Below the pieces are notes generated by a model, which was given only the letters and a program-made list of their open reading frames with translations, had not been told where the DNA came from and ran no database searches. 64,000 nt of DNA from an uncultured Dyadobacter sp. GTDB lineage: Bacteria; Bacteroidota; Bacteroidia; Cytophagales; Spirosomataceae. This document shows positions 34,629 to 43,525 of the stretch, in pieces (the stretch's first letter is position 1; each line of letters starts with the position of its first letter). A program made the translations under genes and the position numbers. The DNA is taken from the NCBI RefSeq assembly GCF_946482605.1, contig NZ_CAMLSE010000036.1:1-64000 (forward strand), in the 5' to 3' direction.

Positions 34629-37600
34629 ATGCTAAATCTATCATTAAAACGTCCGATTGCGGTACTGGTCTTCGTTCTGGGGCTGGTAGCTTTTTCGATC
34701 ATGTCCGCCACGCGGATACCGATTGATATTTTCCCGAAACTGAATTCCCCGGTCATTTATGTGATCGAGCCATATGGCGGTATGTCACCGGCGCAGATGG
34801 AGGGCTTTTTTGCCACGCGCATGCAGGACCAGTTTCTGTACATTGGCGGTATCAAAGAGATTTCCAGCCGCAGCGTGCAAGGGCTTACCATTGTTAAGCT
34901 CGCATTCTACGAAGGCAGCGATATGGCGCAGGCCGCCGCGGAAGTGGCTATTCAGGTAAACAGGGCCATGAAATTTTTCCCGCCGGGCGCGCTGCCGCCG
35001 CAGGTGGTACGCTATGATGCCTCGTCGGTGCCGATTGGCGACCTGGTTTTCAGCAGCAAGACGCGCCCGCTGAAAGAGATTCACGAGCTGGCCGTTACCC
35101 GTGTTCGCCCGTTGTTCTCGACCGTACCCGGCCTGACAGCCCCGCCGCCGATCGGTACCAATTCGCGTACGGTGGTGATCAATCTGGACCCACAAAAAGT
35201 ACGGTCGCTCAACCTTTCGCCGGACGAGGTAGTGGAAGCACTGGCGGCCAACAACGCGATGACGCCTTCCGGGAATATCCGCGTCGATAACACCACCTAC
35301 ATTACAACATTGAACTCTCTGGAAGAGCAGGTGGCCGATTTTGAAAAAATCCCCGTGACCACGCAAGGGCGGATGACCGTCTTTTTGAGGGATATCGCCA
35401 CGGTGTCGGATGGCTCCGACGTCACGGCTGGTTATGCGCTTGTCAACGGCAGCCGGTCGTCTTACATTCCGGTAGTCAAAACCGCCGACGCCTCGACCTG
35501 GGATGTGGTGACTGCTTTGAAAGCGAAGTTGCCGGAAATGCGCAGCCTGCTGCCCGATGACATTGAGGTCAACTATGAATTTGACCAATCCATATTTGTA
35601 ATCAATTCAGTGAAAAGCTTGCTGTTTGAGGGCGGCCTTGGCGCATTACTGACCGGGCTTGCCGTACTGCTTTTCCTGGGCGACTGGCGCTCGTCGCTGA
35701 TTGTGATCATCACCATACCCGTATCGGTGATCGCCGCCGTGCTTTGCCTGAACCTGGCCGGACAGACGATCAATATCATGACGCTTTCTGGACTTGCGCT
35801 GGCGATTGGGGTTTTGGTGGACCAGGCCACGGTGACGATTGAAAATATTCACCAGCACCTTGAAATGGGTAAGCCGCGAAGGCAGGCGATTTACGACGCG
35901 TGTCAGGAGGTTGCATTGCCGCTGCTGCTGATCCTGCTTTGCATTATCGCCGTGTTTGCGCCATCCTTTATCATGTCCGGCGTGCCGCGGGCAATGTTTT
36001 TACCGCTTTCGCTCTCGATCGGGTTTGCGATGACGGTTTCCTACCTGCTAGCGCAAAGCCTGGTGCCGATCCTGGCCAACTGGATGCTGAAAGAGCATTC
36101 ACATGACACACACGACAATGCAAGTAAACCCTCCACTTTCTTTGACCGCGTCCGCCGTGGGTTCGCGTCGCAAAGCGGGAAACTGCTAGGCGCGAACACC
36201 CTGGTCGTGGGCATTTACCTGGTCGTGATCCTTGCGCTGGCAGCCTGGGGTTTTGCAGTGATCGGAAAGGATATGCTGCCGCAGATCAATTCCGGCCAAA
36301 TGGTGATCCGGATGAAAACGCCTGACGGTACCCGTCTGGAACGGACGGAAGAAGAAGTGGGCAAGTTGTTGCAGCTGGTCAATGATGCAGCAGATGGTCA
36401 TTTGGATGTCTCGTCCGCGTACGTAGGCGTGGTGCCTACCAACTATGCGACTTCGAACCTATACGTGAGTACCAGCGGCCCGAATGATGCGGTGATCAAG
36501 GTAGGACTTGCGGAAGATTACAAAACCAATATGCAGGACCTGAAAGAACGCATCCGCACGCTGGTTCGGCAGGAAATGCCTGATATAACCCTGTCCTTCG
36601 AGCCGGCCGATCTAACCGAAAAGCTCATGAGCGGTGGCGCATTCACGCCGATCGAGGTTCAGGTAGCAGGCCGCGATATGAAGGAAATTGAGGGATATGC
36701 CAATAGACTAGTACAAAAACTAAGCGAAGACGAGCATTTGCGCGACGTCCGCATCGTGCAGCCGCTCAAATTTCCGGTCATTAACATCAAGCTCGACCGC
36801 CAGAAACTGGCTGTAATGGGCATGAGCCTACAAGCAGCGGCCCGCTCGATTACCACATCGACCTCGTCGAGCCGGTATACGGAAAAAAACCAGTGGCTCG
36901 ATCAGAAGGCAGCCTACACTTACCAGGTACAGGTGCAGATTCCGGAATATGCCATGCGCAATCTTTCCCAATTACAGGAAATACCGCTTGTGGCAGGGCA
37001 GGCGCGACCCGTGCTGGCCGATGTGGCGACATTCTCGGTCGATACGCTGCCCGGCGAATATTCCAGAACGGGCCCGAGACGGTTTGTGACCGTATCTGCG
37101 AATATCCACCATCAGGATCTGGGCAGTGCCACGCGCTCGGTGGAAAACGCCATTGCCTCGCTCGGCCAGGCGCCCAAGGGCATTGTCACGCAGGTCAAAG
37201 GTATGTCGTCGCTTTTGACCGAAACCCTCGATAGCCTGCAAACAGGTTTGGGCATTGCGGTACTGGTGATTTTCCTGCTGCTGGCGGCAAATTACCAGTC
37301 GTTCAAGCTCTCGGCAGTGATCCTTTCTACGGTTCCCGCGGTAATCGCCGGTGCTATCGGCGCGTTACTACTCACGGGCAGCACATTGAATCTGCAATCT
37401 TACATGGGTATCATTATGTCCACAGGTATTTCTGTGGCCAATGCGATCCTGATCGTAACCAATGCCGAGCGCCTGCGCTGGGAATACCGCGATGCGGGGA
37501 GGGCGGCAATGGATAGCGCCTCGCTACGCTTGCGGCCGGTTTTGATGACCAGTTTCGCGATGATTGCGGGGATGGTGCCGATGGCGCTCGGTACCGGCGA

Positions 37601-37805
37601 GGCAGGCGAGCAGGTGGCGCCGCTCGGCCGCGCGGTGATCGGCGGCCTGGTAGCCTCGACATTAGCCGCTCTTTACATCGTACCACAAGTGTACGTGTTC
37701 CTGCAAAAGAAAACGCCGCTGCACGACCCATCGCTGTTACCTACGGAACAAACACCACATACTGCATTGGCTGCGAACGGGACCTTACATTCAGAATTAT
37801 CTTAA
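34629..37805 (+). CDS. RND-family efflux pump permease
   Basis: 1058 aa, the normal size for an RND trimer subunit, with two sets of six helices and two large periplasmic loops. The N-terminus MLNLSLKRPIAVLVFVLG is typical. In helix 4 the proton-relay pair that is Asp-Asp in AcrB reads Asp398-Gln399 (GVLVDQATVTIENI); related Bacteroidota pumps often have Asp-Glu. It probably exports a small molecule with proton energy, together with the TolC and adaptor proteins on either side. Nothing points to metal selectivity. Confidence 0.94.
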   Translation: MLNLSLKRPIAVLVFVLGLVAFSIMSATRIPIDIFPKLNSPVIYVIEPYGGMSPAQMEGFFATRMQDQFLYIGGIKEISSRSVQGLTIVKLAFYEGSDMAQAAAEVAIQVNRAMKFFPPGALPPQVVRYDASSVPIGDLVFSSKTRPLKEIHELAVTRVRPLFSTVPGLTAPPPIGTNSRTVVINLDPQKVRSLNLSPDEVVEALAANNAMTPSGNIRVDNTTYITTLNSLEEQVADFEKIPVTTQGRMTVFLRDIATVSDGSDVTAGYALVNGSRSSYIPVVKTADASTWDVVTALKAKLPEMRSLLPDDIEVNYEFDQSIFVINSVKSLLFEGGLGALLTGLAVLLFLGDWRSSLIVIITIPVSVIAAVLCLNLAGQTINIMTLSGLALAIGVLVDQATVTIENIHQHLEMGKPRRQAIYDACQEVALPLLLILLCIIAVFAPSFIMSGVPRAMFLPLSLSIGFAMTVSYLLAQSLVPILANWMLKEHSHDTHDNASKPSTFFDRVRRGFASQSGKLLGANTLVVGIYLVVILALAAWGFAVIGKDMLPQINSGQMVIRMKTPDGTRLERTEEEVGKLLQLVNDAADGHLDVSSAYVGVVPTNYATSNLYVSTSGPNDAVIKVGLAEDYKTNMQDLKERIRTLVRQEMPDITLSFEPADLTEKLMSGGAFTPIEVQVAGRDMKEIEGYANRLVQKLSEDEHLRDVRIVQPLKFPVINIKLDRQKLAVMGMSLQAAARSITTSTSSSRYTEKNQWLDQKAAYTYQVQVQIPEYAMRNLSQLQEIPLVAGQARPVLADVATFSVDTLPGEYSRTGPRRFVTVSANIHHQDLGSATRSVENAIASLGQAPKGIVTQVKGMSSLLTETLDSLQTGLGIAVLVIFLLLAANYQSFKLSAVILSTVPAVIAGAIGALLLTGSTLNLQSYMGIIMSTGISVANAILIVTNAERLRWEYRDAGRAAMDSASLRLRPVLMTSFAMIAGMVPMALGTGEAGEQVAPLGRAVIGGLVASTLAALYIVPQVYVFLQKKTPLHDPSLLPTEQTPHTALAANGTLHSELS

Positions 37806-37806
37806 T

Positions 37807-38916
37807 ATGAAAACGAATCGATATAACAGTTTGCTCTTCCTGTTTGGGCTGGGCATTTTCTCGGCCTGCTCGTCCTCGGAGTCGTCGGACACGAAACCGG
37901 TGAAGAAGGCGCAAGCAAAAGATGCCGTTTCTTTTAAAATCGGGGAAGTCACGCAGGCCCACGTGGGCGAACAGATCCAGCTGCCGGCCGAATTCATGGC
38001 TTTTCAGGAAGTGAGCATTTATCCCAAGGCCGATGGTTTTGTACAAAAAGTGTTGGTGGATCGCGGCTCGCAGGTGCGTAAGGGAGAAATCCTGATGATC
38101 CTGGAAGCCCCCGAAACCGAGCAGCAACTCGTGGCAGCGCGCTCCAACTATCTGAAAGCGCAGGCCGTACTGGTGGCCAGCAAGGAGCATTACCGGCGCC
38201 TGAAAGCCAGTACCCGCATTACCGGCTCGGTTTCTGCGCTCGATCTGGAAAGCGCGCAAGCCAAAATGATGGCCGACAGCGCCTCTGCCATGGGCGAGCA
38301 GGCCAACCTGGCTGCATTGACACAAATCAAAAGCTACCTGACTGTGCGGGCGCCATTTGACGGCATCATTACCGAGCGCAACGTGCACCCGGGCGCATTG
38401 GTAGGAGCGGGGCTGAAACAGTCGGGGCCGATGCTGAACCTGCAACAGCAGGACCGGCTCAGGCTGGTGGTAGACGTGCCCGAGAATTACAGCCTGGGTC
38501 TCAAAAGGGGCAAACCGGTCACCTATCACATCAACGCGATGCCTGGCGAGACGTTCAAGGGCACGATTAGCCGCAGGTCTGGCAATATGAACCTGAAATT
38601 CCGCTCGGAAACCGTGGAGATAGATGTTAGCAATGCGGCGCGCCGCATTAGGCCCGGGATGTTCGCGGAGGTGTCCCTTATCCCCGATGCCACCGAAGGC
38701 GCACTGACTGTGCCTTCCACAGCGGTAGTCGCTTCAACGGAAAGGCAGTATGTGATCCGGATGGACCGGGAGGGTAATGCAGAATTTGTCGATGTGAGGA
38801 CGGGTCAAAAGTCTTCCAGTCTGACCGAGGTTTTTGGAGCCCTTCATAAAGGGGATAAGATCGTTGTCAATGCGCGAAACGACTTGAAGCAGGGTGCGAA
38901 GCTGGCAGCAAACTGA
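37807..38916 (+). CDS. RND periplasmic adaptor lipoprotein
   Basis: 369 aa. Signal MKTNRYNSLLFLFGLGIFSAC with a lipobox Cys, then a lipoyl-like domain (YPKADGFVQKVLVDRGSQVR), a helical hairpin, a beta-barrel domain and a C-terminal membrane-proximal domain (RPGMFAEVSLIPDAT). It connects the RND pump with TolC. It starts 1 nt after the pump stop, so translation is coupled. Last gene of the operon. Confidence 0.93.
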   Translation: MKTNRYNSLLFLFGLGIFSACSSSESSDTKPVKKAQAKDAVSFKIGEVTQAHVGEQIQLPAEFMAFQEVSIYPKADGFVQKVLVDRGSQVRKGEILMILEAPETEQQLVAARSNYLKAQAVLVASKEHYRRLKASTRITGSVSALDLESAQAKMMADSASAMGEQANLAALTQIKSYLTVRAPFDGIITERNVHPGALVGAGLKQSGPMLNLQQQDRLRLVVDVPENYSLGLKRGKPVTYHINAMPGETFKGTISRRSGNMNLKFRSETVEIDVSNAARRIRPGMFAEVSLIPDATEGALTVPSTAVVASTERQYVIRMDREGNAEFVDVRTGQKSSSLTEVFGALHKGDKIVVNARNDLKQGAKLAAN

Positions 38917-38965
38917 CAGTCTTGTCTTTGCCGGCAAGCGTTGGCAACTGCAACCCATAGATCTT

Positions 38966-38983
38966 TGACAGAAATCTCTGTCA
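38966..38983. promoter_or_regulatory. 18-bp palindrome after the adaptor gene
   Basis: TGACAGA-aatc-TCTGTCA is a perfect 7+4+7 inverted repeat. It lies 49 nt past the adaptor stop, with the DUF202 gene 244 nt further on. It could be an operator for a promoter in this gap or an mRNA hairpin; there is no T-run after it. Confidence 0.4.
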
Positions 38984-39115
38984 TGAGCATGGTAGTTCAA
39001 AGTCGATCGGGTATGTTATCTGATGGACTTTCTTCAACGCGCCTCGACTTTTGCTACCCTGTTCCCAGAGGGGGTGTTAAGGTTATCAGTATATTTTATA
39101 CTGTTTGTTTGGTAG

Positions 39116-39148
39116 AAAGCCGGCAATCGTTGAGGGCCGGTTTTTCTT
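39116..39148 (+). terminator. Intrinsic terminator
   Basis: AAAGCCGGC pairs with GCCGGTTTT around an 11-nt loop, with more T after it. It lies about 200 nt past the adaptor stop and 80 nt before the DUF202 gene, so it probably ends the efflux transcript. Confidence 0.7.
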
Positions 39149-39226
39149 TTCTTCTTAGCACCGGACGCTACCACAAATTACTGGCACAGTATTGGTCACC
39201 GATTACCCATAAATTCGATTTTAACT

Positions 39227-39613
39227 ATGATCGACGAAAATTCCCATTTCAAAGCAAATGACCACCTTGCCAATGAGCGGACGTATCTGGCTTGGGTCAG
39301 GACCGGAGTAGGTATCATGGCATTTGGATTTGTCGTTGCCAAGTTTTCGCTATTTGTCACGCAAATTGGTCTCGCGCTCGGAACAGGCGATAAAGTGCCG
39401 ACGCATGGGTATTCAAGAGTCATTGGAGTAGTGCTTGTCCTGTTCGGCGCAGCATCTATCATGCTTTCTTTCCTGCAATACCGGCGAACGGAAAGCCAGT
39501 TGAGAACCGGCTCATACCGGCCTAGTAGCTGGCTTCCTAATCTGCTCACCGGGGTGATCGCAGCCATAAGTGCTGTTTTAATCGCATATCTTCTCGAAAG
39601 TATGTACAGATAG
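39227..39613 (+). CDS. DUF202 (YidH-family) membrane protein
   Basis: 128 aa with three predicted helices and the family opening HLANERTYLAWVRTGVGIMAFGF. Function not established for the family. The gene stands alone behind a terminator. ATG 39227 gives MIDENSHFKAND. Confidence 0.88.
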   Translation: MIDENSHFKANDHLANERTYLAWVRTGVGIMAFGFVVAKFSLFVTQIGLALGTGDKVPTHGYSRVIGVVLVLFGAASIMLSFLQYRRTESQLRTGSYRPSSWLPNLLTGVIAAISAVLIAYLLESMYR

Positions 39614-40009
39614 TGCAAAGCGAAAGGAAAAAAGCCAATGTGCGTTTTGGGATGCGGTCAGAAATAAATTGATCCACCGGATATTTGCGTGCGTGAAAGC
39701 CGGTACATTTTCGTCGATATTTAAAGTTCGGGGCTACTTGCATACTAATTGCTGTGGAGACGTAAAGGCGATTGTACCTATCCGTTAATAAAGCTTATCG
39801 CATGCAATACATCGATGAATCAGCTTATCAGAATGGCGTACAGGAAATACCTATTATCCGTCTTGATCGCTGAGGAGCTGGGCCCCATTTTTTAGTTATA
39901 CCCAGTGAATGTATTTTGGCTGGGGTCCAACCGTTGGCGCGTGCGTTTTAAATGATTCCGGCAATCAAGGCGTAGGTGCCGCTTGGTTGGCACTGGGATA
40001 AGAGTGATT
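39614..40009. other. Non-coding gap
   Basis: 396 bp between the DUF202 gene and the convergent MBL gene. A short hairpin GTGCC...GGCAC lies at about 39978-39995 near the MBL stop, without a clear T-run. No reading frame I trust. Confidence 0.4.
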
Positions 40010-41578
40010 TTACTTTTTGGTTATAAACTGCTGCCTCTCATCGTTCCAGATAATTTTGTCAATATGCCATTTGACAATTTCACCGAATGAAGACCTGGGT
40101 TTTTCCAATTTTTGGGCAACAATAGCGTTCTGCCCGTCAGAGCGCATAGTGATCATGCCATAGGTAGAGACAATGCGCTGTTTTACCTTGTCGGTTTTAA
40201 TGTCTTTTTTCTGAATCGTGATATATTCCGGTGAAGAGCGCGCAAGTTCAGTGCTGTAAATCAGTGGCCTTTCCCCACGGCCGTATTTGCCAATAGCTCC
40301 AAGTGTCTCCGGCCGTGGGTGGCAAAACGATTCTTCGTCTCCACTTGAAATCACGGTCGCTATCGCGTTGACAGTCGCCAAAAAGTCGTTGGTGATATCA
40401 TGGCTACCGTGATGACATGATTTGGCGACTTCTGATTGAAAGTCGGCCCTGCATTTTTGGATAACTACTTCCAGCGCGTTTTGCCATTTTTGGCGTTCAG
40501 CTTCGGTGGGCGCTAGTGCCAGTTGTTTTTTGATCATTTCCAGGTCCGTCTTGCTATACCGGCTGAGAATGTAATCGGCTGATTTGGAGTTAAGATCACC
40601 GCCTAAAAGCACGCTCATTTTTCCGATTCTGGCAGATAAGATTACTGAGTGACCGTTCTTCGTTTTTCCCACATCGTCAGAAAACCATCTTAGCACCGGT
40701 TTGTCTTGACCAGCAATTGGGATCTTTTCCGCCACAGGCCCAAGTACTTCAAGTGCAAGCAGGTCATCTTTGTAAATAAACTGCTTGGTGCCGATTTCTT
40801 TCAGCAGCCCTTCAATAGCTATATCGGGAAAGCTTTGGATAGTTCCGTCCAGGAGTTTTTCGAAATTGCTCTTCTTGTTTCCGTGAGCAAGGCTCGACAC
40901 AAGCTCATCCTTGGTCTGAATGATTTCAGGCAGATAGTCGATACCACTGTGGTTGAGTTTGCTGCCTAACCGGGATTTTTCACGCTGTATGATCGTGTTG
41001 TGATACAGCGCCTTGAAGGGTATTTTTCTTTTCAGGTTTAAAGGCTGGTTGGAAAGCAGATACCTGAACCCCTTGTAGTGATCTTCATCGGGATGACTGA
41101 TGACCGCATAAAAATCGGGTAGGGGTGGCCCGTCGTTTTCCAGATTAAACCTCCATCTAAGAAATCGGTACATATTATCTGTTTCTCCCGCGTCGATGAT
41201 AAAGTGCTTGTCGTCAGGGGTCACAAGGTGACAGCCGTCCCCTTGACCAATGTCGATAAAATTCACTTCCAGTGGCCGTTGCAGGATAAGATCATCCAGA
41301 CGTATCCACCCTTGTTCCTGTCGGCTTCTGACCTTGATCCAGGTGGCTCCATTAGACTGACTTAAAAGTGATGCTTCCCAGCTAAGATACTTGCCGTTCT
41401 CATCCTTGGGCGGGGTGATAAAATCACCAAAAATCAGATGCTGAATGCTGCCTTTTCCCGGCTCTTTATAAATTCGGGCTTCTGGGAAGGCGGCAAATCC
41501 ATGCTTTTGCTTGCTAAGCGCTTTCAGTTTCTCTTCGACAGTCATGGCATAGTACTTATTATCATAGCTAAGAATCAT
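40010..41578 (-). CDS. ComEC-like MBL-fold hydrolase, stand-alone
   Basis: 522 aa from the ATG at 41578; ATG 41605 and 41545 are also possible. After an SH3-like N-terminal segment (WIKVRSRQEQGWIRLDDL), the metallo-beta-lactamase core shows VNFIDIGQGDGCHL, FIIDAG, the metal motif SHPDEDH, LLGGDL and CHHGSHD, the same set as the MBL domain of ComEC/Rec2 competence proteins. There is no membrane domain. ComEC's MBL domain is linked to nuclease activity, so this could be a soluble nuclease or phosphodiesterase, but the substrate is unknown. It stands alone, with long gaps on both sides. Confidence 0.8.
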   Translation of the reverse strand: MILSYDNKYYAMTVEEKLKALSKQKHGFAAFPEARIYKEPGKGSIQHLIFGDFITPPKDENGKYLSWEASLLSQSNGATWIKVRSRQEQGWIRLDDLILQRPLEVNFIDIGQGDGCHLVTPDDKHFIIDAGETDNMYRFLRWRFNLENDGPPLPDFYAVISHPDEDHYKGFRYLLSNQPLNLKRKIPFKALYHNTIIQREKSRLGSKLNHSGIDYLPEIIQTKDELVSSLAHGNKKSNFEKLLDGTIQSFPDIAIEGLLKEIGTKQFIYKDDLLALEVLGPVAEKIPIAGQDKPVLRWFSDDVGKTKNGHSVILSARIGKMSVLLGGDLNSKSADYILSRYSKTDLEMIKKQLALAPTEAERQKWQNALEVVIQKCRADFQSEVAKSCHHGSHDITNDFLATVNAIATVISSGDEESFCHPRPETLGAIGKYGRGERPLIYSTELARSSPEYITIQKKDIKTDKVKQRIVSTYGMITMRSDGQNAIVAQKLEKPRSSFGEIVKWHIDKIIWNDERQQFITKK

Positions 41579-41605
41579 TTTTACTGCTCCGCAGCTGGCA
41601 GCCAA

Positions 41606-42142
41606 GTTATCAACTATTTGTTAACGAAATATCAGATGCCCGATGCTTCTACTTACCGGTTAATGCCGCGAGTGTTCATGAGAAACCTTGGGTCTTTTTA
41701 GCTATTGCCAGCAGTTAAATCCGGGCTACATTTGTAGTTTGGATTTTCAAATACAAAATATTGATAATAGAAATACAACAATCGCCGCTTTGATGGTTTT
41801 TTGACTACGCAGTTTCTTTACCCGTGAAAACCGATACGCAAAACTACCTCATTGGGCGGCCCTGGATAAAGAAAGATCCTAGTCGCAACAAACGGCAAAC
41901 CAAAGAGGCAGATATCATTGATATTCGTTAGCATGTAGCTGAATATCCGGCACCGGGTTGTTATGAGGGAACAGGAAACTGATTGCAGTTTTTGTAAGCA
42001 GGGAGTTGGTTAACTTCTGTCACGGTATGGCTGGACCATGATTCGTACCAGAAGATCATTTGACCTGCAACAATAAATGAAATGCCTCAAAGATTTCAAC
42101 ATCTTATGTCAGCGCCACCAGGTAACGGTGGGGTTTTTACAA
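41606..42142. other. Non-coding gap
   Basis: 537 bp between two minus-strand genes. A weak plus-strand hairpin CCACC...GGTGG with five T lies at 42115-42138. A 37-codon plus-strand frame from GTG at 41824 ends at 41936 and is not convincing. The rest shows nothing recognisable. Confidence 0.4.
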
Positions 42143-43525
42143 TCACACAAACTTGATCTTGCGCAAGGCAAATGCGGTCATTCGAAGTAGCAACCAGCCG
42201 TGTTTGAAACGCGAAATATTGGTTTCTCCATAGGTTCGGGCCCGGTAGCGGATTGGTATTTCAATGAATTTGAGGTTGAGCTTTGCCGCGCCGAAAATAA
42301 GGTCGAAATCGCCGAACGGGTCGAAATTGCCAAAATAGGACCGGTTGGCTGCTAACCTGAGGTAATTTTCTCTGGAAATGACTTTGGTGCCGCAAAGCGT
42401 GTCCTTCAAATTCTGGCCCAGAAGCCAGGAGAATGCGAGGCTAAAAAACTTGTTGCCAACTAGGTTCAGCAGCCGCATGGCCTGTTTTTCCATCGGGTAC
42501 ACCAGCCGGGAACCATTGATGTATTCGCCTTTTCCGGAAGCGATGGCATCGAAAAATTTGGGCAGTTCTTCCGGGGCGACCGTCATGTCCGCATCCAGGA
42601 TCATCAAGATGTCACCGCTGGCAAGGTCGAAACCTTTTCGTACCGCGTCTCCTTTGCCTTTTCCATCCTGCTGCGCCCATTTGATGTCATACAATGCAGC
42701 GTAACGGGCGCCCAGTCGCTGGATTTCTTCCCAGGTCTGGTCGGTAGAATTCCCTTCGATAAAGATCAGCTCGGTATGACTGCCCATTTGCGGCGTGCGC
42801 TCAATAAGTGCTTCAATATTGCCTTTCTCATTGCGGGCGGGGATAATGACACTGACGCTCAGATCGTTGGCAGGTTTTTGTTCCACCTTCTTACTTCTGG
42901 CTACAAGGCAGGTAATTAATCCCAGGCTGTTGATCCACGGCAGATTACCCACATACCGGTTCAAAAGCGAGGAAACCAGGGGGATGTATTTGGGAAAAAT
43001 CATCTTTCTGTGATGATCAATCAGGTCGAAATCCGTCAGATGCAGCAGCGAAGTGATATCACCGATGTCCAGCCAGTTTTGCCTTTGCTGAGGCATTTTC
43101 AGCCCCAGCTTTTCAGCCAGGTTCAAGAGGGGGCGCCAGATAAAGTTGGTGGAGGTGATGATAAGCCGTGTCTGCGCGGTAAACACCGGATGAATCGCTT
43201 CAAATACCATCTGTACATCCCGGAAACTGCCGACCGTGTCGCTGATGACGACATAATCGAATGTCTCGTTCAGATTTAAATGCTCCGCATTCGTTTGATA
43301 ATACACGCAGTCGGGGCGGTGTGCCCGGGCAAAACGGATCATTTCTTCTGAAATATCTATTCCGACACCTCGGGACGGTCGGAGCTGTTCCAGCAGGTAT
43401 CCTGTTCCGCAACCTATTTCAAGTACGGCAGCACCCTCGGGGATGATAAATTTTAAATACTTTACCACTGACCGGTGATAGTAAGCATTTCTTGTGATCC
43501 ATTTTTCTCTTTCTTCCCCACTCAT
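42143..43525 (-). CDS. Methyltransferase - GT2 glycosyltransferase fusion
   Basis: 460 aa. Residues about 1-170 form a class I SAM methyltransferase with AVLEIGCGTGYLLE and VGIDISEEMI. Residues about 225-440 form a GT-A family 2 glycosyltransferase with VSVIIPARNEKGNIEALI, DGKGKGDAVRKGFD and the metal-binding LDADMT; its end resembles dolichol/polyprenyl-phosphate sugar transferases (GETNISRFKHGWLLLRM). It probably modifies a lipid- or surface-linked glycan. Its ATG overlaps the stop of the DUF2079 gene (43522-43525), so the two are co-translated. Confidence 0.85.
   Translation of the reverse strand: MSGEEREKWITRNAYYHRSVVKYLKFIIPEGAAVLEIGCGTGYLLEQLRPSRGVGIDISEEMIRFARAHRPDCVYYQTNAEHLNLNETFDYVVISDTVGSFRDVQMVFEAIHPVFTAQTRLIITSTNFIWRPLLNLAEKLGLKMPQQRQNWLDIGDITSLLHLTDFDLIDHHRKMIFPKYIPLVSSLLNRYVGNLPWINSLGLITCLVARSKKVEQKPANDLSVSVIIPARNEKGNIEALIERTPQMGSHTELIFIEGNSTDQTWEEIQRLGARYAALYDIKWAQQDGKGKGDAVRKGFDLASGDILMILDADMTVAPEELPKFFDAIASGKGEYINGSRLVYPMEKQAMRLLNLVGNKFFSLAFSWLLGQNLKDTLCGTKVISRENYLRLAANRSYFGNFDPFGDFDLIFGAAKLNLKFIEIPIRYRARTYGETNISRFKHGWLLLRMTAFALRKIKFV

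Noticed and set aside
37807..38916. Heavy-metal efflux identity (Cus-type) for the tolC - RND - adaptor operon
   Set aside because: No metal-binding Met or His clusters in the pump or adaptor; a small-molecule efflux pump is the safer call.
41824..41936. 37-codon plus-strand frame from GTG in the gap after the MBL gene
   Set aside because: Very short, no support from neighbours, and codon usage is inconclusive.
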